A stretch of DNA of 60,293 nt from positions 1 to 60,293 of the forward strand of contig JANYDF010000006.1 of the NCBI GenBank assembly GCA_025359905.1, in the 5' to 3' direction. Below, one piece after another: positions 9,811 through 18,374 of the stretch. Origin of the DNA: Rhodospirillales bacterium. Lineage in GTDB: Bacteria > Pseudomonadota > Alphaproteobacteria > Acetobacterales > Acetobacteraceae. The notes beneath the pieces are model-generated. The model was given only the letters and a program-made list of their open reading frames with translations. It ran no database searches and had not been told where the DNA came from. The translations under genes were made by a program, and so were the position numbers. Positions within the stretch are counted from its first letter, which is position 1. The number at the start of each line of letters is the position of its first letter.

Positions 9811-10499
9811 TGTTGACGGCCGAGATCGAGCGCAAAGCGTTCGCCGGGCGGGTTGCCATCGCCGGGCTGCGCTTCGGTTTGGCGGCGGGCGAGATCCTGG
9901 CGATCTGCGGCCCATCCGGTTGCGGCAAGAGCACGTTGCTGCGGCTGGTCGCCGGACTAGACGCCGATTTCGACGGCGCATTGCGCTGGACAGGTGCCAC
10001 ACCGCGCCTGGGCATGGCATTTCAGGAACCGCGTTTGCTGCCGTGGCGCACGGTGCGCGATAATCTGGCGCTGGCCAACGCCGTGCCGCGCAATGCGGCG
10101 GAAATGCTGGACTTGCTCGGGCTGGCCGATGCGGCGGATGTGCTAGCCGGGCGGCTGTCGCTGGGCATGGCGCGCCGGGTGGCGCTGGCCCGTGCACTGG
10201 CGGTGGAACCGGATTTGCTGCTGCTCGACGAGCCGTTTGCGTCGCTGGATGCGGCGGCGGTCGGTGCGGCGCGCGGCCTGCTGTTGCGCGCCTGGACGGC
10301 GCGGCCCTGCGCGGTGCTGCTGGTGACGCATGATCTGGCCGATGCCGCCGCCCTGGCCGACCGGGTGCTGCTGCTCTCACCCGGCCCGGCGCGCGTGGTG
10401 GCCGACGTGACCGTGCCGCCGTCTATCCGCCGCGCCGGTGGCGCGGCGGCGGCGGAACTGGCGGCGCAGTTAGCCGATTACTTCAGCGTCGAAAGATAG
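9810..10499 (+). CDS. ABC transporter ATP-binding protein, SsuB/TauB type
   Basis: A 229-residue ATPase paired with the permease just upstream. Walker A is GPSGCGKST (about residues 33-41), the Q-loop region is FQEPRLLPW, Walker B is LLLLDEPFASLD and the switch histidine follows in LLVTHD. The signature motif reads LSLGMARRVALARAL, where relatives usually have LSGGM, so the second signature residue departs from consensus. It energises uptake by the membrane partner. The start is fixed by the TGATG overlap. The 3' end overlaps the convergent cytochrome c gene by 22 bp. Confidence 0.86.
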   Translation: MLTAEIERKAFAGRVAIAGLRFGLAAGEILAICGPSGCGKSTLLRLVAGLDADFDGALRWTGATPRLGMAFQEPRLLPWRTVRDNLALANAVPRNAAEMLDLLGLADAADVLAGRLSLGMARRVALARALAVEPDLLLLDEPFASLDAAAVGAARGLLLRAWTARPCAVLLVTHDLADAAALADRVLLLSPGPARVVADVTVPPSIRRAGGAAAAELAAQLADYFSVER

Positions 10500-10849
10500 G
10501 CGATGACGTTGTCGCGGTCTTCCTGCTTGGGCAGGCCGGGGAACACCATCTTGGTGCCCGGCACCAGCGCCTTCGGGTTGGCCAGGTAGGTATCCAGCGT
10601 GGCAGCGTCCCAGGTCTTGTTGGCCGCCTTCATGCCTTCGGAATAGCTGAACCCGGCCACGCTGGCCGACGGACGGCCGACGATGCCGAGCATCAGCGGG
10701 CCGATGCCCTTCTTGGCCGGGTCAATGCTGTGGCAGATCGCGCATTTGCGGAACACCACCTTGCCAGCCTCGACATCGCCATCGGCGTGCGCGGCTTGGG
10801 CGAACGAAACAGCCGCGATGAAAGCAGCGGCGGCGAGTGCGAGTTTCAT
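10478..10849 (-). CDS. Class I c-type cytochrome, periplasmic
   Basis: A 123-residue protein with a signal peptide of about 22 residues (MKLALAAAAFIAAVSFAQAAHA) and one haem-attachment site, CAICH, near residue 38. The likely axial methionine is in PGTKMVFPG, about 60 residues later. Size and motifs match soluble cytochrome c2/c552-type electron carriers that serve respiratory chains in the periplasm. It is convergent with the ABC ATPase gene, whose end it overlaps by 22 bp. It lies just downstream of fdsD on the same strand with an 80-bp gap, so it could be read from the formate dehydrogenase transcript, but no functional link is required. Confidence 0.9.
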   Translation of the reverse strand: MKLALAAAAFIAAVSFAQAAHADGDVEAGKVVFRKCAICHSIDPAKKGIGPLMLGIVGRPSASVAGFSYSEGMKAANKTWDAATLDTYLANPKALVPGTKMVFPGLPKQEDRDNVIAYLSTLK

Positions 10850-10929
10850 CTGGGTATTCCCCCTGTTGGAGCCAGCCGCGATTAAGACGGCGGCGGTGCG
10901 CTGTCGAGTGGAAGTTGTGGGATGCAGCC

Positions 10930-11163
10930 TTACGAAACTGCCGCCATACCGGCAGCGATCTTGGCGACCGCCTTGGCGGGCAACGGGTCCAGCCCTGCGG
11001 CGGCGCCGGCCTCGGTTTGCGCGATCAGCGCGCGGCGCATGCTGGGGTCCCAGAACTTCGCCAAGTGGTTGGCGATGCCGTCCACCGCTTTGGCCTCGCC
11101 CTGGCTGGCGAAGAACTTGCCGATCTGGTTGGCCATGTAGACCAGTTTGGTGTCATGCGACAT
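10930..11163 (-). CDS. fdsD: NAD-dependent formate dehydrogenase, delta subunit
   Basis: A 77-residue protein starting MSHDTKLVYMANQIGKFF, which is characteristic of FdsD, the small accessory subunit of the soluble molybdenum formate dehydrogenase. The rest (HLAKFWDPSMRRA) fits the family. FdsD is needed for a fully assembled FdsABG enzyme in Cupriavidus-type systems, but its exact role is not settled. The ATG at 11163 lies inside the end of fdhD (11-bp overlap), consistent with coupled translation. A longer frame upstream is possible but would start in the middle of fdhD and lacks family support. Confidence 0.88.
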   Translation of the reverse strand: MSHDTKLVYMANQIGKFFASQGEAKAVDGIANHLAKFWDPSMRRALIAQTEAGAAAGLDPLPAKAVAKIAAGMAAVS

Positions 11164-11974
11164 GCGCCGCTGCCTCCGTGATGATCCGGTGCGCACCGGA
11201 GAAAACTTCGAAACCGTCGGCGCGCGCGATGGCGGCCAATGTCATGCCCGCCGCCTCGGCCAGCCGCACGGCGTGCGCGGTCGGCGCCGAAACCGCCACC
11301 AGCAGCGGCGCGCCAAGCATGGCGGCCTTCTGCACCATTTCAATGGACACCCGGCTGGACAGCAGCACGGCGGCCTGTGAAGGATCGATGCCCGCCCGCG
11401 CCACCGCGCCCGCCAGCTTATCCAGCGCGTTGTGCCGCCCGACATCCTCGCGCAGCAGCACGATCCCTTGCCCCGGCAGCCACAGCGCCGCCGCGTGCGC
11501 CGCGCGCGTAGCGGCGTGCAGGGTCTGCAACGGCTCCATCGCCCGCATGGCACGGGTGATCGCCGCCGCCGCGAACACGCCTTCTGGCGGCACAAGTTTG
11601 GGTGCGCGCGACGCCTCGGCCAGACTGTCGATGCCGCACAGCCCGCAGCCGGTCGGCCCCGCCATGCGCCGCCGCCGCTTGGTCAGCCGCTCCAGCAAAG
11701 CCAGCGGCAATTCCATGCGCAACTCGATGCCGTTGGCAAGCTCCAGCACCTGCAGGCCGGTCATCTCATCCGGCGACGTGACGATGCCTTCGGACAGCGC
11801 GAACCCCAGCGCGAAATCCGCCAGATCGGCCGGCGTGCCCATCATCACCGCGTAGGTCTCGCGGTTGAAGGTGATGGCGAGCGGGGTTTCCTCCGGGATC
11901 TCGCGCACCGCGCCAGGGACGCGCGCGCCATGCCGCCAGATTTCGGGTGCGGCGGTGCGGTGGGCGGGGATCAT
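11153..11974 (-). CDS. fdhD: Formate dehydrogenase accessory sulfurtransferase FdhD
   Basis: A 273-residue cytoplasmic protein. FdhD carries sulfur from a cysteine desulfurase to the molybdenum bis-MGD cofactor, which formate dehydrogenase needs for activity. The conserved CxxC is visible in TGCGLCGI, preceded by a basic run (KRRRRMAGP) and followed by LREDVGRHNALDK, a hallmark of the family; SSRVSIEMVQKAA also matches. I chose ATG 11974 because it forms an ATGA overlap with the stop of the immunity-like gene upstream. Its normal neighbour would be fdsA; here two toxin/immunity-like genes separate them. Confidence 0.93.
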   Translation of the reverse strand: MIPAHRTAAPEIWRHGARVPGAVREIPEETPLAITFNRETYAVMMGTPADLADFALGFALSEGIVTSPDEMTGLQVLELANGIELRMELPLALLERLTKRRRRMAGPTGCGLCGIDSLAEASRAPKLVPPEGVFAAAAITRAMRAMEPLQTLHAATRAAHAAALWLPGQGIVLLREDVGRHNALDKLAGAVARAGIDPSQAAVLLSSRVSIEMVQKAAMLGAPLLVAVSAPTAHAVRLAEAAGMTLAAIARADGFEVFSGAHRIITEAAAHVA

Positions 11975-12294
11975 TCTGCGGCGTGATGCCGAGCGGCTTC
12001 GGCCAGCACAGTGCCAATCCAAAGCAAATAGTCGCGACCACTCAACCCGGCTGGATGGGCGCGGTCCCGGTCAATCGCGTCAAGCGCCTTGTCCGCCGCT
12101 GCATCGTCACCAAACTCTCCCAAGAACCGGGAGATGTCCGACTGCAATGCGTGCACGACCGCTGGCTGCTCCTCGTCACGCAGTGTCCGCACCGCATCCC
12201 CGAGTGTCGGTCCATCGATATCGTAGTCCTGGTTCAAGTATGCCCCGAACAGGTAACGCAAACTCGGATAGGCATTGGCGAGGTCGCTGTTCAT
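11971..12294 (-). CDS. CdiI-type immunity protein (partner of RNase A-like toxin)
   Basis: A 107-residue acidic protein starting MNSDLANAYPSLRYLFGAY, with NQDYDIDGPTLGDAV close behind. This pattern (Y-P-x-L-x-x-x-F-x-x-Y-x-x-Q-D) matches the CdiI immunity family that pairs with RNase A-like CdiA-CT toxins. Such proteins bind and block the toxin in the cytoplasm. The ATG at 12294 overlaps the toxin stop (ATGA), so the pair is translationally coupled, and its own stop overlaps the fdhD start in the same way. A longer frame upstream exists but would overlap most of the toxin gene. The placement inside a formate dehydrogenase operon is unusual. The family call rests on motif recognition only. Confidence 0.75.
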   Translation of the reverse strand: MNSDLANAYPSLRYLFGAYLNQDYDIDGPTLGDAVRTLRDEEQPAVVHALQSDISRFLGEFGDDAAADKALDAIDRDRAHPAGLSGRDYLLWIGTVLAEAARHHAAE

Positions 12295-12680
12295 TCGGCT
12301 GCCTCTCGCTTCGGGAATGCCGTACGCACCACATAGCCCCGTCGATGGCGCGGCAGCCGTTGTAACACGACGCAGACGGCAGCAGCAGGGGGGACGCCTT
12401 CTCCAGATCGGGTCACCAATAGGCCCACTGGATGGGGCATCCGATGAATCAAAACCAGCTTCCGCTCCACTTCGCCGGATAGCCATTCGGCGATACGGCC
12501 GGCATAAACATCCAGCACAAGCGTTACCGCCGCCTCGGCCTCAAGCTGGTCCAAAAATGAACTGACTGAGTCGGGCCTCGGACCAGCGGAGAGCCGGTCG
12601 AGGAGCCAAGTCTCCGATTTTCCAACGTGAAGGGCGAGCGTGTGTCCTCCTGCCCGCTCCTCCGCGTCGAGGTCGATCAT
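12291..12680 (-). CDS. Orphan RNase A-like toxin domain (CdiA-CT type)
   Basis: A 129-residue protein that looks like a free-standing C-terminal toxin domain of the bacterial RNase A family. It opens with GGHTLALHVGKSETWLLDRL, has SSFLDQLEAEAAV and a long middle, and closes with GYVVRTAFPK, the order seen in this family. By analogy with CdiA-CT from Yersinia kristensenii, His13 and the end-motif Thr120 are candidate catalytic residues, with an Arg in the first helix (Arg29) possible. No signal peptide, pre-toxin or delivery domain is visible, so it would be made in the cytoplasm and neutralised by the coupled downstream protein. It starts 6 bp after the fdsA stop. Whether it still cleaves RNA is not known. 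Confidence 0.74.
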   Translation of the reverse strand: MIDLDAEERAGGHTLALHVGKSETWLLDRLSAGPRPDSVSSFLDQLEAEAAVTLVLDVYAGRIAEWLSGEVERKLVLIHRMPHPVGLLVTRSGEGVPPAAAVCVVLQRLPRHRRGYVVRTAFPKREAAE

Positions 12681-12686
12681 CCGACA

Positions 12687-15524
12687 TCAATCCGCCGCAT
12701 CCGCCAAAATCCGGCGGCTCTGCTTGGCCTGCTCGTCGTAGTCAATCTGCCACTGGCTCGGCCCGTTGCTCGGCGTCACCTGCACGGCGGTGACCTTATA
12801 CTCGGGGCAATTGGTCGCCCAATCCGAGAACTCGGTGGTGATCACGTTGGCCTGTGTGCCCGGATGGTGGAACGTGGTGTAGACCACGCCCGGCGCCACC
12901 CGGTCGGTGATCACCGCGCGCAGCGAGGTTTCGCCCGCCCGGCTGGCGAGGCGGACGAAGTCGCCGGTGTGCACGCCGCGCTGTTCGGCGTCCGAGGGAT
13001 GGATTTCCAGCACGTCCTCGGCATGCCACGCCACATTGCTGGTGCGCCGTGTCTGCGCGCCGACGTTGTAATGGCTGAGGATGCGCCCGGTGGTGAGCAG
13101 CAGCGGGAAGCGGCGGTTGCTGCGCTCGTCGGTCGGCTGATACTCGGTGATCAGGAAGTTGCCTTTACCACGAACGAATTTTTCCACGTGCATGATCGGC
13201 GTGCCGTCCGGCGCCGCCGCGTTGCACGGCCACTGCACCGAGCCACGCTCGTCCAGCATCTTGTAATTCACCCCGGCAAACGTCGGCGTCAGGGCGGCGA
13301 TTTCGTCCATGATCTCAGACGGATGGCTGTAGTGCATGGTCATGCCGAGCGCGGTGCCCAGCGCCTGCGTGACCTCCCAATCCGCCAGCCCGGCGCGCGG
13401 CGTCATCACCCGGCGGATGCGCTGGATGCGGCGTTCGGCGTTGATGAAGATGCCGTCGCGTTCCAGGAAGGTGCTGCCCGGCAGGAACACATGCGCGTAG
13501 TTGGCTGTCTCGTTCAGGAACAAATCCTGCACCACCACGCATTCCATTGCCGCCAGACCGGCCTGCACATGGTGCGTGTCGGGGTCGGATTGCAGAATAT
13601 CCTCGCCCTGGATGTAGATGCCCTTGAAGGTGCCGCCCACCGCCGCATCGAGCATGTTCGGGATGCGGAAGCCGGGTTCCGGCTCCAGCTTGACGCCCCA
13701 GTTGGCTTCGAACAATGCGCGCGTCACCTCGTCGCTGATGTGGCGGTAGCCCGGCAGTTCGTGCGGGAAGCTGCCCATGTCGCAAGCGCCCTGCACGTTG
13801 TTCTGCCCGCGCAGCGGGTTCACGCCGACGCCGGGGCGGCCGATGTTGCCAGTCACCATCGCCAGATTGGCGATCGCGATCACCGTGGTACTGCCCTGGC
13901 TGTGCTCAGTCACGCCCAGCCCGTAATAGATCGCCGCATTGCCGCCGGTGGCATACAGCCGGGCGGCGGCGCGGATTTCCTCGGCCGCCACACCGGAGAA
14001 TTTGCCGACTGCCTCGGGGCTGTTGCGCGGTTCGGCGACAAACGCCGCCCAATCGTTGAACGCCTCCATGTCGCAGCGTTCGCGCACGAAGCTCTCGTTG
14101 ACCAAACCTTCGGTGACGATCACATGCGCCAGCGCGGTCAGCACCGCCACGTTGGTGCCGGGCAGCAACGGCAAATGGTGCTGCGCTTCGATGTGCGGGC
14201 TGCGCACGATGTCGGTGCGGCGCGGATCGATCACGATCAGCTTCGCCCCGGCGCGCAGGCGCTTCTTCATCCGGCTGGCGAACACTGGGTGCCCGTCGGT
14301 CGGGTTGGCGCCGATCACCATGATGACATCGGATTGGTCGACCGAATCGAAATCCTGCGTGCCGGCCGAGGTGCCGAACGTGTTGGCCAGCCCGTAGCCG
14401 GTCGGCGAGTGGCAGACGCGGGCACAGGTATCGACGTTGTTGTTGCCGAACCCGGCGCGAATCAGCTTCTGCACCAAGTAGGATTCCTCGATGGTGCAGC
14501 GCGACGAGGTGATGCCGCCGACCGCATCCTTGCCATATTGCGCCTGGATGCGCTTGAACTCGCCTGCGGTGTAGGCGATGGCCTCGTCCCACGACACTTC
14601 GCGCCACGGGTCCGACACCTTGGCGCGGATCATCGGCTTGGTGATGCGGTCCTGATGCGTGGCATAGCCCCAGGCAAAACGGCCCTTGACGCAGCTATGC
14701 CCGTGATTGGCGCGGCCGTCTTTCCACGGCACCATCCGCACCACGTCCTCGCCGCGCATCTCGGCCTTGAACGAACAGCCGACGCCGCAATAGGCGCAGG
14801 TGGTGACAACCGAGTGTTCCGGCTGGCCCTGCGCGATCACGCTTTTCTCGATCAGCGTCGCGGTCGGGCACGCCTGCACGCAGGCGCCGCACGAGACGCA
14901 TTCGCTGCCGAGGAAACTCTCGTTCATGCCCGGCGACACGCGCGAGGCAAAGCCGCGCCCGTCCAGCGTCAATGCGAAAGTGCCCTGCACTTCCTCGCAC
15001 GCCCGCACGCAGCGCGAGCAGACGATGCACTTGGCCGGGTCGTAGGTGAAATACGGGTTCGATTCGTCCTTGTCAGCGACGATATGGTTGGCGCCGTCGT
15101 AGCCGTAGCGCACATCGCGCAAGCCCACAGCGCCCGCCATGTCCTGCAATTCGCAATCGCCGTTGGCCGCACAGGTCAGGCAGTCCAGCGGATGATCGCT
15201 GATGTAGAGTTCCATGACGCCACGGCGGATTTGCGCCAGCCGCGGGGTTTGCGTGTGCACCTTGATGCCGGGTGCAACCGGCGTGGTGCAACTGGCTGGG
15301 GTGCCGTTGCGGCCATCGATTTCCACCAGACACAGGCGGCACGAGCCGAATGCGTTCAGCGAGTCGGTTGCGCACAGCTTGGGGATTTTCGTCCCCGCCT
15401 CCATCGCCGCGCGCATGATGCTGGTGCCGGCGGGCACCGTGATGCTGACGCCATCGATGCTGAGTGTCACCGGCGCGCCGTCAACAGCCGGCGTGCCGTA
15501 GTCGATTTCTTCAACGAGGGGCAT
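12687..15524 (-). CDS. fdsA: NAD-dependent formate dehydrogenase, alpha (molybdenum) subunit
   Basis: A 945-residue catalytic subunit that oxidises formate to CO2. In order: an N-terminal [2Fe-2S] domain (Cys51, 62, 65, 79), a His-Cys cluster site (H111, C115, C118, C124), two ferredoxin-like [4Fe-4S] motifs (CIVCSRC and CVSCGAC), then the bis-MGD domain beginning CAYCGVGC. The metal-binding residue is cysteine (VDTCARVCHSPTG), so this is not a selenoprotein. It passes electrons to FdsB/FdsG for NAD reduction in the cytoplasm. AAGGAG lies 7 nt before the ATG, just after the fdsB stop. Length and motif order are normal. The gene is followed after 6 bp by the toxin-like gene rather than by fdhD. 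Confidence 0.96.
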   Translation of the reverse strand: MPLVEEIDYGTPAVDGAPVTLSIDGVSITVPAGTSIMRAAMEAGTKIPKLCATDSLNAFGSCRLCLVEIDGRNGTPASCTTPVAPGIKVHTQTPRLAQIRRGVMELYISDHPLDCLTCAANGDCELQDMAGAVGLRDVRYGYDGANHIVADKDESNPYFTYDPAKCIVCSRCVRACEEVQGTFALTLDGRGFASRVSPGMNESFLGSECVSCGACVQACPTATLIEKSVIAQGQPEHSVVTTCAYCGVGCSFKAEMRGEDVVRMVPWKDGRANHGHSCVKGRFAWGYATHQDRITKPMIRAKVSDPWREVSWDEAIAYTAGEFKRIQAQYGKDAVGGITSSRCTIEESYLVQKLIRAGFGNNNVDTCARVCHSPTGYGLANTFGTSAGTQDFDSVDQSDVIMVIGANPTDGHPVFASRMKKRLRAGAKLIVIDPRRTDIVRSPHIEAQHHLPLLPGTNVAVLTALAHVIVTEGLVNESFVRERCDMEAFNDWAAFVAEPRNSPEAVGKFSGVAAEEIRAAARLYATGGNAAIYYGLGVTEHSQGSTTVIAIANLAMVTGNIGRPGVGVNPLRGQNNVQGACDMGSFPHELPGYRHISDEVTRALFEANWGVKLEPEPGFRIPNMLDAAVGGTFKGIYIQGEDILQSDPDTHHVQAGLAAMECVVVQDLFLNETANYAHVFLPGSTFLERDGIFINAERRIQRIRRVMTPRAGLADWEVTQALGTALGMTMHYSHPSEIMDEIAALTPTFAGVNYKMLDERGSVQWPCNAAAPDGTPIMHVEKFVRGKGNFLITEYQPTDERSNRRFPLLLTTGRILSHYNVGAQTRRTSNVAWHAEDVLEIHPSDAEQRGVHTGDFVRLASRAGETSLRAVITDRVAPGVVYTTFHHPGTQANVITTEFSDWATNCPEYKVTAVQVTPSNGPSQWQIDYDEQAKQSRRILADAAD

Positions 15525-15534
15525 GCAACGCTCC

Positions 15535-17064
15535 TTATTCGGCGGCGACGGGCAGCGGCGAACGTGCGAAATCCTCGGCGAAGTGCGTGATCGCGCTCAT
15601 CACCGGATACGGCGTGAAGCCACCCAGCGCGCACAGCGAGCCGAGCTTCATGGTTTGGCAAAGATCGATCAGCAGCGCGCGATTTTTCGCCACCTCGCGG
15701 CCTTGCATGATTTTGCCGATGGTCTCGGCGCCGCGCACCGCGCCGATGCGGCACGGGGTGCATTTGCCGCATGATTCGATGGCGCAGAATTGCATCGCGA
15801 ACCGCGCCTGTTCGGCCATGTCCACGGTATCGTCGAACACCACCACACCGCCATGGCCGATCAACCCGTCCTTCGCGGCAAATGCCTCGTAGTCGAACGG
15901 CGTATCGAACAGGGCCGGGGGAAAATACGCGCCGAGCGGCCCGCCCACCTGCACCGCGCGCACCGGGCGTCCGGTCAGCGTGCCGCCGCCGATGGTTTGC
16001 ACCAATTCGCCCAGCGTGACGCCGAACGCGGTTTCGTACAGCCCGCCGTGGCGCACATTGCCCGCCAACTGAATCGGCATGGTGCCGCGCGAACGGCCCA
16101 TGCCGAAGTTCTTGTAAGCGCCGGCACCATTGGCCAGCACGGTGGGCACGGTGGCCAGCGAGATCACGTTGTTGATCACCGTCGGCAGGCCGAACAGCCC
16201 CTGATGCGCGGGCAGCGGCGGCTTCGGGCGCACCTGGCCGCGTTTGCCTTCGATGCTTTCCAGCAGCGCGGTTTCCTCGCCGCACACATAGGCGCCGGCG
16301 CCCGCCCGCAACTCGATATCGAAGGCGAACCCGGCCCCGGCCACGTTGCCGCCCAAATAGCCCGCCGCCCGTGCGGTGCGGATCGCCGCGTTGAACATCG
16401 CAATAGCGTGCGGATATTCCGAGCGGGTGTAGATGTAACCCTTGGTCGCCCCGGTGGCGTATCCGGCGATGGTCATGCCTTCGACCAGCACGAACGGGTC
16501 GCCTTCCATGATCATGCGGTCGGAGAACGTGCCGGAATCGCCTTCGTCGGCATTGCAGACAATGTATTTCTGCGCGGCAGCGGTGGCCGCCACGGTTTTC
16601 CACTTGATGCCGGTCGGAAAGCCCGCGCCGCCACGGCCGCGCAGGCCGGATTGCAGCACTTCCTCCACTGTTCCGGCAGCGCCCAGCGCCACGGCCTTGC
16701 GCAAACCGGCGTAGCCGCCATGCGCCACGTAATCGTCCAGCGAGCGCGGATCGACGATGCCGCAGCGGGCGAAGGTCAGGCGGGTTTGGTTTTTCAGGAA
16801 GGGAATCTGTTCCGGGTCGCCCAGCCGTAGCGCGTGCGCGCCGTCGCCGTGTAGCGCCGCGATCAGGCCCGGCACATCCTCCAGCGTCACCGGCCCGTAG
16901 CCGATCCGCCCGGCCGGGATGACGGCTTCGACCAGCGGTTCCAGCCAGAACATGCCGCGCGAGCCGTTGCGGACCACGGCAAATCCAGCGGCGCTCAGCG
17001 CCTCGGCGATCTCGTCGGCGCCCACCGCCACGGCGGCGGCGTCGCCGGGCACGAACAGCTTCAT
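15535..17064 (-). CDS. fdsB: NAD-dependent formate dehydrogenase, beta (FMN/NAD-binding) subunit
   Basis: A 509-residue subunit that holds FMN and a [4Fe-4S] cluster and reduces NAD, homologous to NuoF. It shows GRGGAGFPTGIKWK (FMN/NAD binding), NADEGDSGTF, a second glycine-rich stretch near VCGEETALLESIEG, and the cluster motif ESCGKCTPCRIG near the C-terminus. I chose ATG 17064 (MKLFVPGD) because it forms an ATGA overlap with the fdsG stop; the longer frame would run inside fdsG. It acts in the cytoplasmic FdsABG complex. Confidence 0.95.
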   Translation of the reverse strand: MKLFVPGDAAAVAVGADEIAEALSAAGFAVVRNGSRGMFWLEPLVEAVIPAGRIGYGPVTLEDVPGLIAALHGDGAHALRLGDPEQIPFLKNQTRLTFARCGIVDPRSLDDYVAHGGYAGLRKAVALGAAGTVEEVLQSGLRGRGGAGFPTGIKWKTVAATAAAQKYIVCNADEGDSGTFSDRMIMEGDPFVLVEGMTIAGYATGATKGYIYTRSEYPHAIAMFNAAIRTARAAGYLGGNVAGAGFAFDIELRAGAGAYVCGEETALLESIEGKRGQVRPKPPLPAHQGLFGLPTVINNVISLATVPTVLANGAGAYKNFGMGRSRGTMPIQLAGNVRHGGLYETAFGVTLGELVQTIGGGTLTGRPVRAVQVGGPLGAYFPPALFDTPFDYEAFAAKDGLIGHGGVVVFDDTVDMAEQARFAMQFCAIESCGKCTPCRIGAVRGAETIGKIMQGREVAKNRALLIDLCQTMKLGSLCALGGFTPYPVMSAITHFAEDFARSPLPVAAE

Positions 17065-17528
17065 GCCAGCGCCTCCAGCAGCGCGTCGAGCCGCGCCGGC
17101 GTCACCCGCCCCGCCAGCTTGCCGTCGATCATCGCCGAGGGCGCGGTGGCGCACAGCCCCAGGCAATACACCGCCTGCGCGGTGATGCGCCCGTCTTTAG
17201 TGGTTTCACCCAAACCTACACCCAGCCGGGCCTCGGCGTGGCGCGCCAGATCGCGGCTGCCCATCGCCTGACAGGCTTCCGCCTGACACAGTTTCACCAC
17301 GTGCGCGCCGTGCGGGGTGCGGTGATAGTCGTGATAGAAGGTCACCACGCCGTGCACCTCGGCGCGCGACAGGTTCAACGCGTCGGCCACCAGCGGCACG
17401 GCGGCTTCCGGCACACAGCCGAAGGTGTCCTGGATGTCGTGCAGCAACGGCAGCAGCGTGCCCTGGCCCTCGCTGTGGCGGGCGATGAGCGCGGCGGCGA
17501 GTTCCGGGTTCCAGGGATTGGCGTGCAT
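17061..17528 (-). CDS. fdsG: NAD-dependent formate dehydrogenase, gamma subunit
   Basis: A 155-residue NuoE-like protein with a thioredoxin-fold [2Fe-2S] centre. The four cysteine ligands are visible as CQAEAC and CLGLC about 35 residues later. The stretch GVVTFYHDYHRTPHG is typical of the family. It is the first gene of the operon. The ATG at 17528 is preceded by GGAGGA with 5 nt spacing. Its stop overlaps fdsB by 4 bp. Confidence 0.94.
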   Translation of the reverse strand: MHANPWNPELAAALIARHSEGQGTLLPLLHDIQDTFGCVPEAAVPLVADALNLSRAEVHGVVTFYHDYHRTPHGAHVVKLCQAEACQAMGSRDLARHAEARLGVGLGETTKDGRITAQAVYCLGLCATAPSAMIDGKLAGRVTPARLDALLEALA

Positions 17529-17589
17529 AGTTCCTCCGTGGCGCGGCTTTCCCGCATCCACCTGGATTAATGCGCTTGCGGCACTTGGC

Positions 17590-17619
17590 GATCAATGCGG
17601 TGCGATGCATCGGTTGATC
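17590..17619. promoter_or_regulatory. Dyad symmetry upstream of fdsG, candidate regulator site
   Basis: GATCAA at 17590-17595 and TTGATC at 17614-17619 form a spaced inverted repeat, with a central perfect palindrome CGATGCATCG at 17603-17612. It lies 62-91 bp upstream of the fdsG start, a position expected for LysR-type regulators. No promoter hexamers were convincingly recognised. This is inference from symmetry and position only. Confidence 0.35.
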
Positions 17620-17774
17620 GGGATTCCGGATCATACCGCGTTCCACCGCAGCCGCCAGCGCCACGAAGTTTGCGCGCGTTGGGATACTTTAATTCACAAA
17701 ACGGGAAGCCAACGCCTGCCAACGGCAGCCATGGTGTGCGGCGTTCATCCACCATCCCTGCGAAAGACTCCCCC

Positions 17775-18374
17775 ATGACCCGTATTGCCCGCCTGCTGCT
17801 GCTCGCCGCCTCGGCGCTCACCCTGTCCGGCGCCGCCCAGGCCGCCTGCACGCTCACCCCCGCCACCACGCTGGCGCAATTGCCGTTCGCCGGTACCGTG
17901 TCCAACAGCAACGTCGATGGATTCATGTTCGACAACGAGGGCTACACCGTGCAGCCCGGCGAGCCGAACACCAACCTGCTTAACAGCGTGGAATCGAGCC
18001 TGCGCATCCTGTCGCTGGACGCGCTGACCGGCGCTTTCACCGGCACCGTCTACGGCCCGTATGCCGCGAACAGCACTCTGACCAAGGCAGTAACCGGCAA
18101 GATCGTGCAAACCAATGGCGCCAATTTCTCGATCAACTACTCCTACACGGTGGCCGGCAAGGTCCGTGGCTCCTACTACGTGCTGCAATTCGCCGGTGCG
18201 ATCCGCAGCCTGGTGATGCCCGCCACCGCCACCGATTCTTGCTATACTGCTGAACACATTGCCGGAACCTACACCAGCACCGCGCACTTCCTCAGCTTGA
18301 ACGGCGCCACCACCTCGGTGTTCGGCCCCTCGCCGTTCTCCGGCTTCGAATTCAATCTGACGATCCCGAAGTAA
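17775..18374 (+). CDS. Exported protein of unknown function
   Basis: A 199-residue protein with a clear signal peptide (hydrophobic core LLLLAASALTL, then AAQA before ACTL), so probably periplasmic or secreted. The mature part is rich in Thr, Ser, Asn and aromatic residues, with two cysteines (Cys25 near the new N-terminus and one in ATDSCYTAEH) that could form a disulfide. I do not recognise the family. The start was placed at the methionine before the signal peptide; the frame stays open upstream but without coding character. It stands alone between the divergent fds operon and a 174-bp repeat whose left end overlaps its stop codon by 2 bp. Confidence 0.72.
   Translation: MTRIARLLLLAASALTLSGAAQAACTLTPATTLAQLPFAGTVSNSNVDGFMFDNEGYTVQPGEPNTNLLNSVESSLRILSLDALTGAFTGTVYGPYAANSTLTKAVTGKIVQTNGANFSINYSYTVAGKVRGSYYVLQFAGAIRSLVMPATATDSCYTAEHIAGTYTSTAHFLSLNGATTSVFGPSPFSGFEFNLTIPK

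Noticed and set aside
12294-12486. Longer start for the immunity-like gene
   Set aside because: It would overlap half of the toxin gene; the ATGA overlap and the family start support 12294.
12627-15590. Open plus-strand frame of 987 codons
   Set aside because: Antisense of fdsA, whose own motifs are complete.
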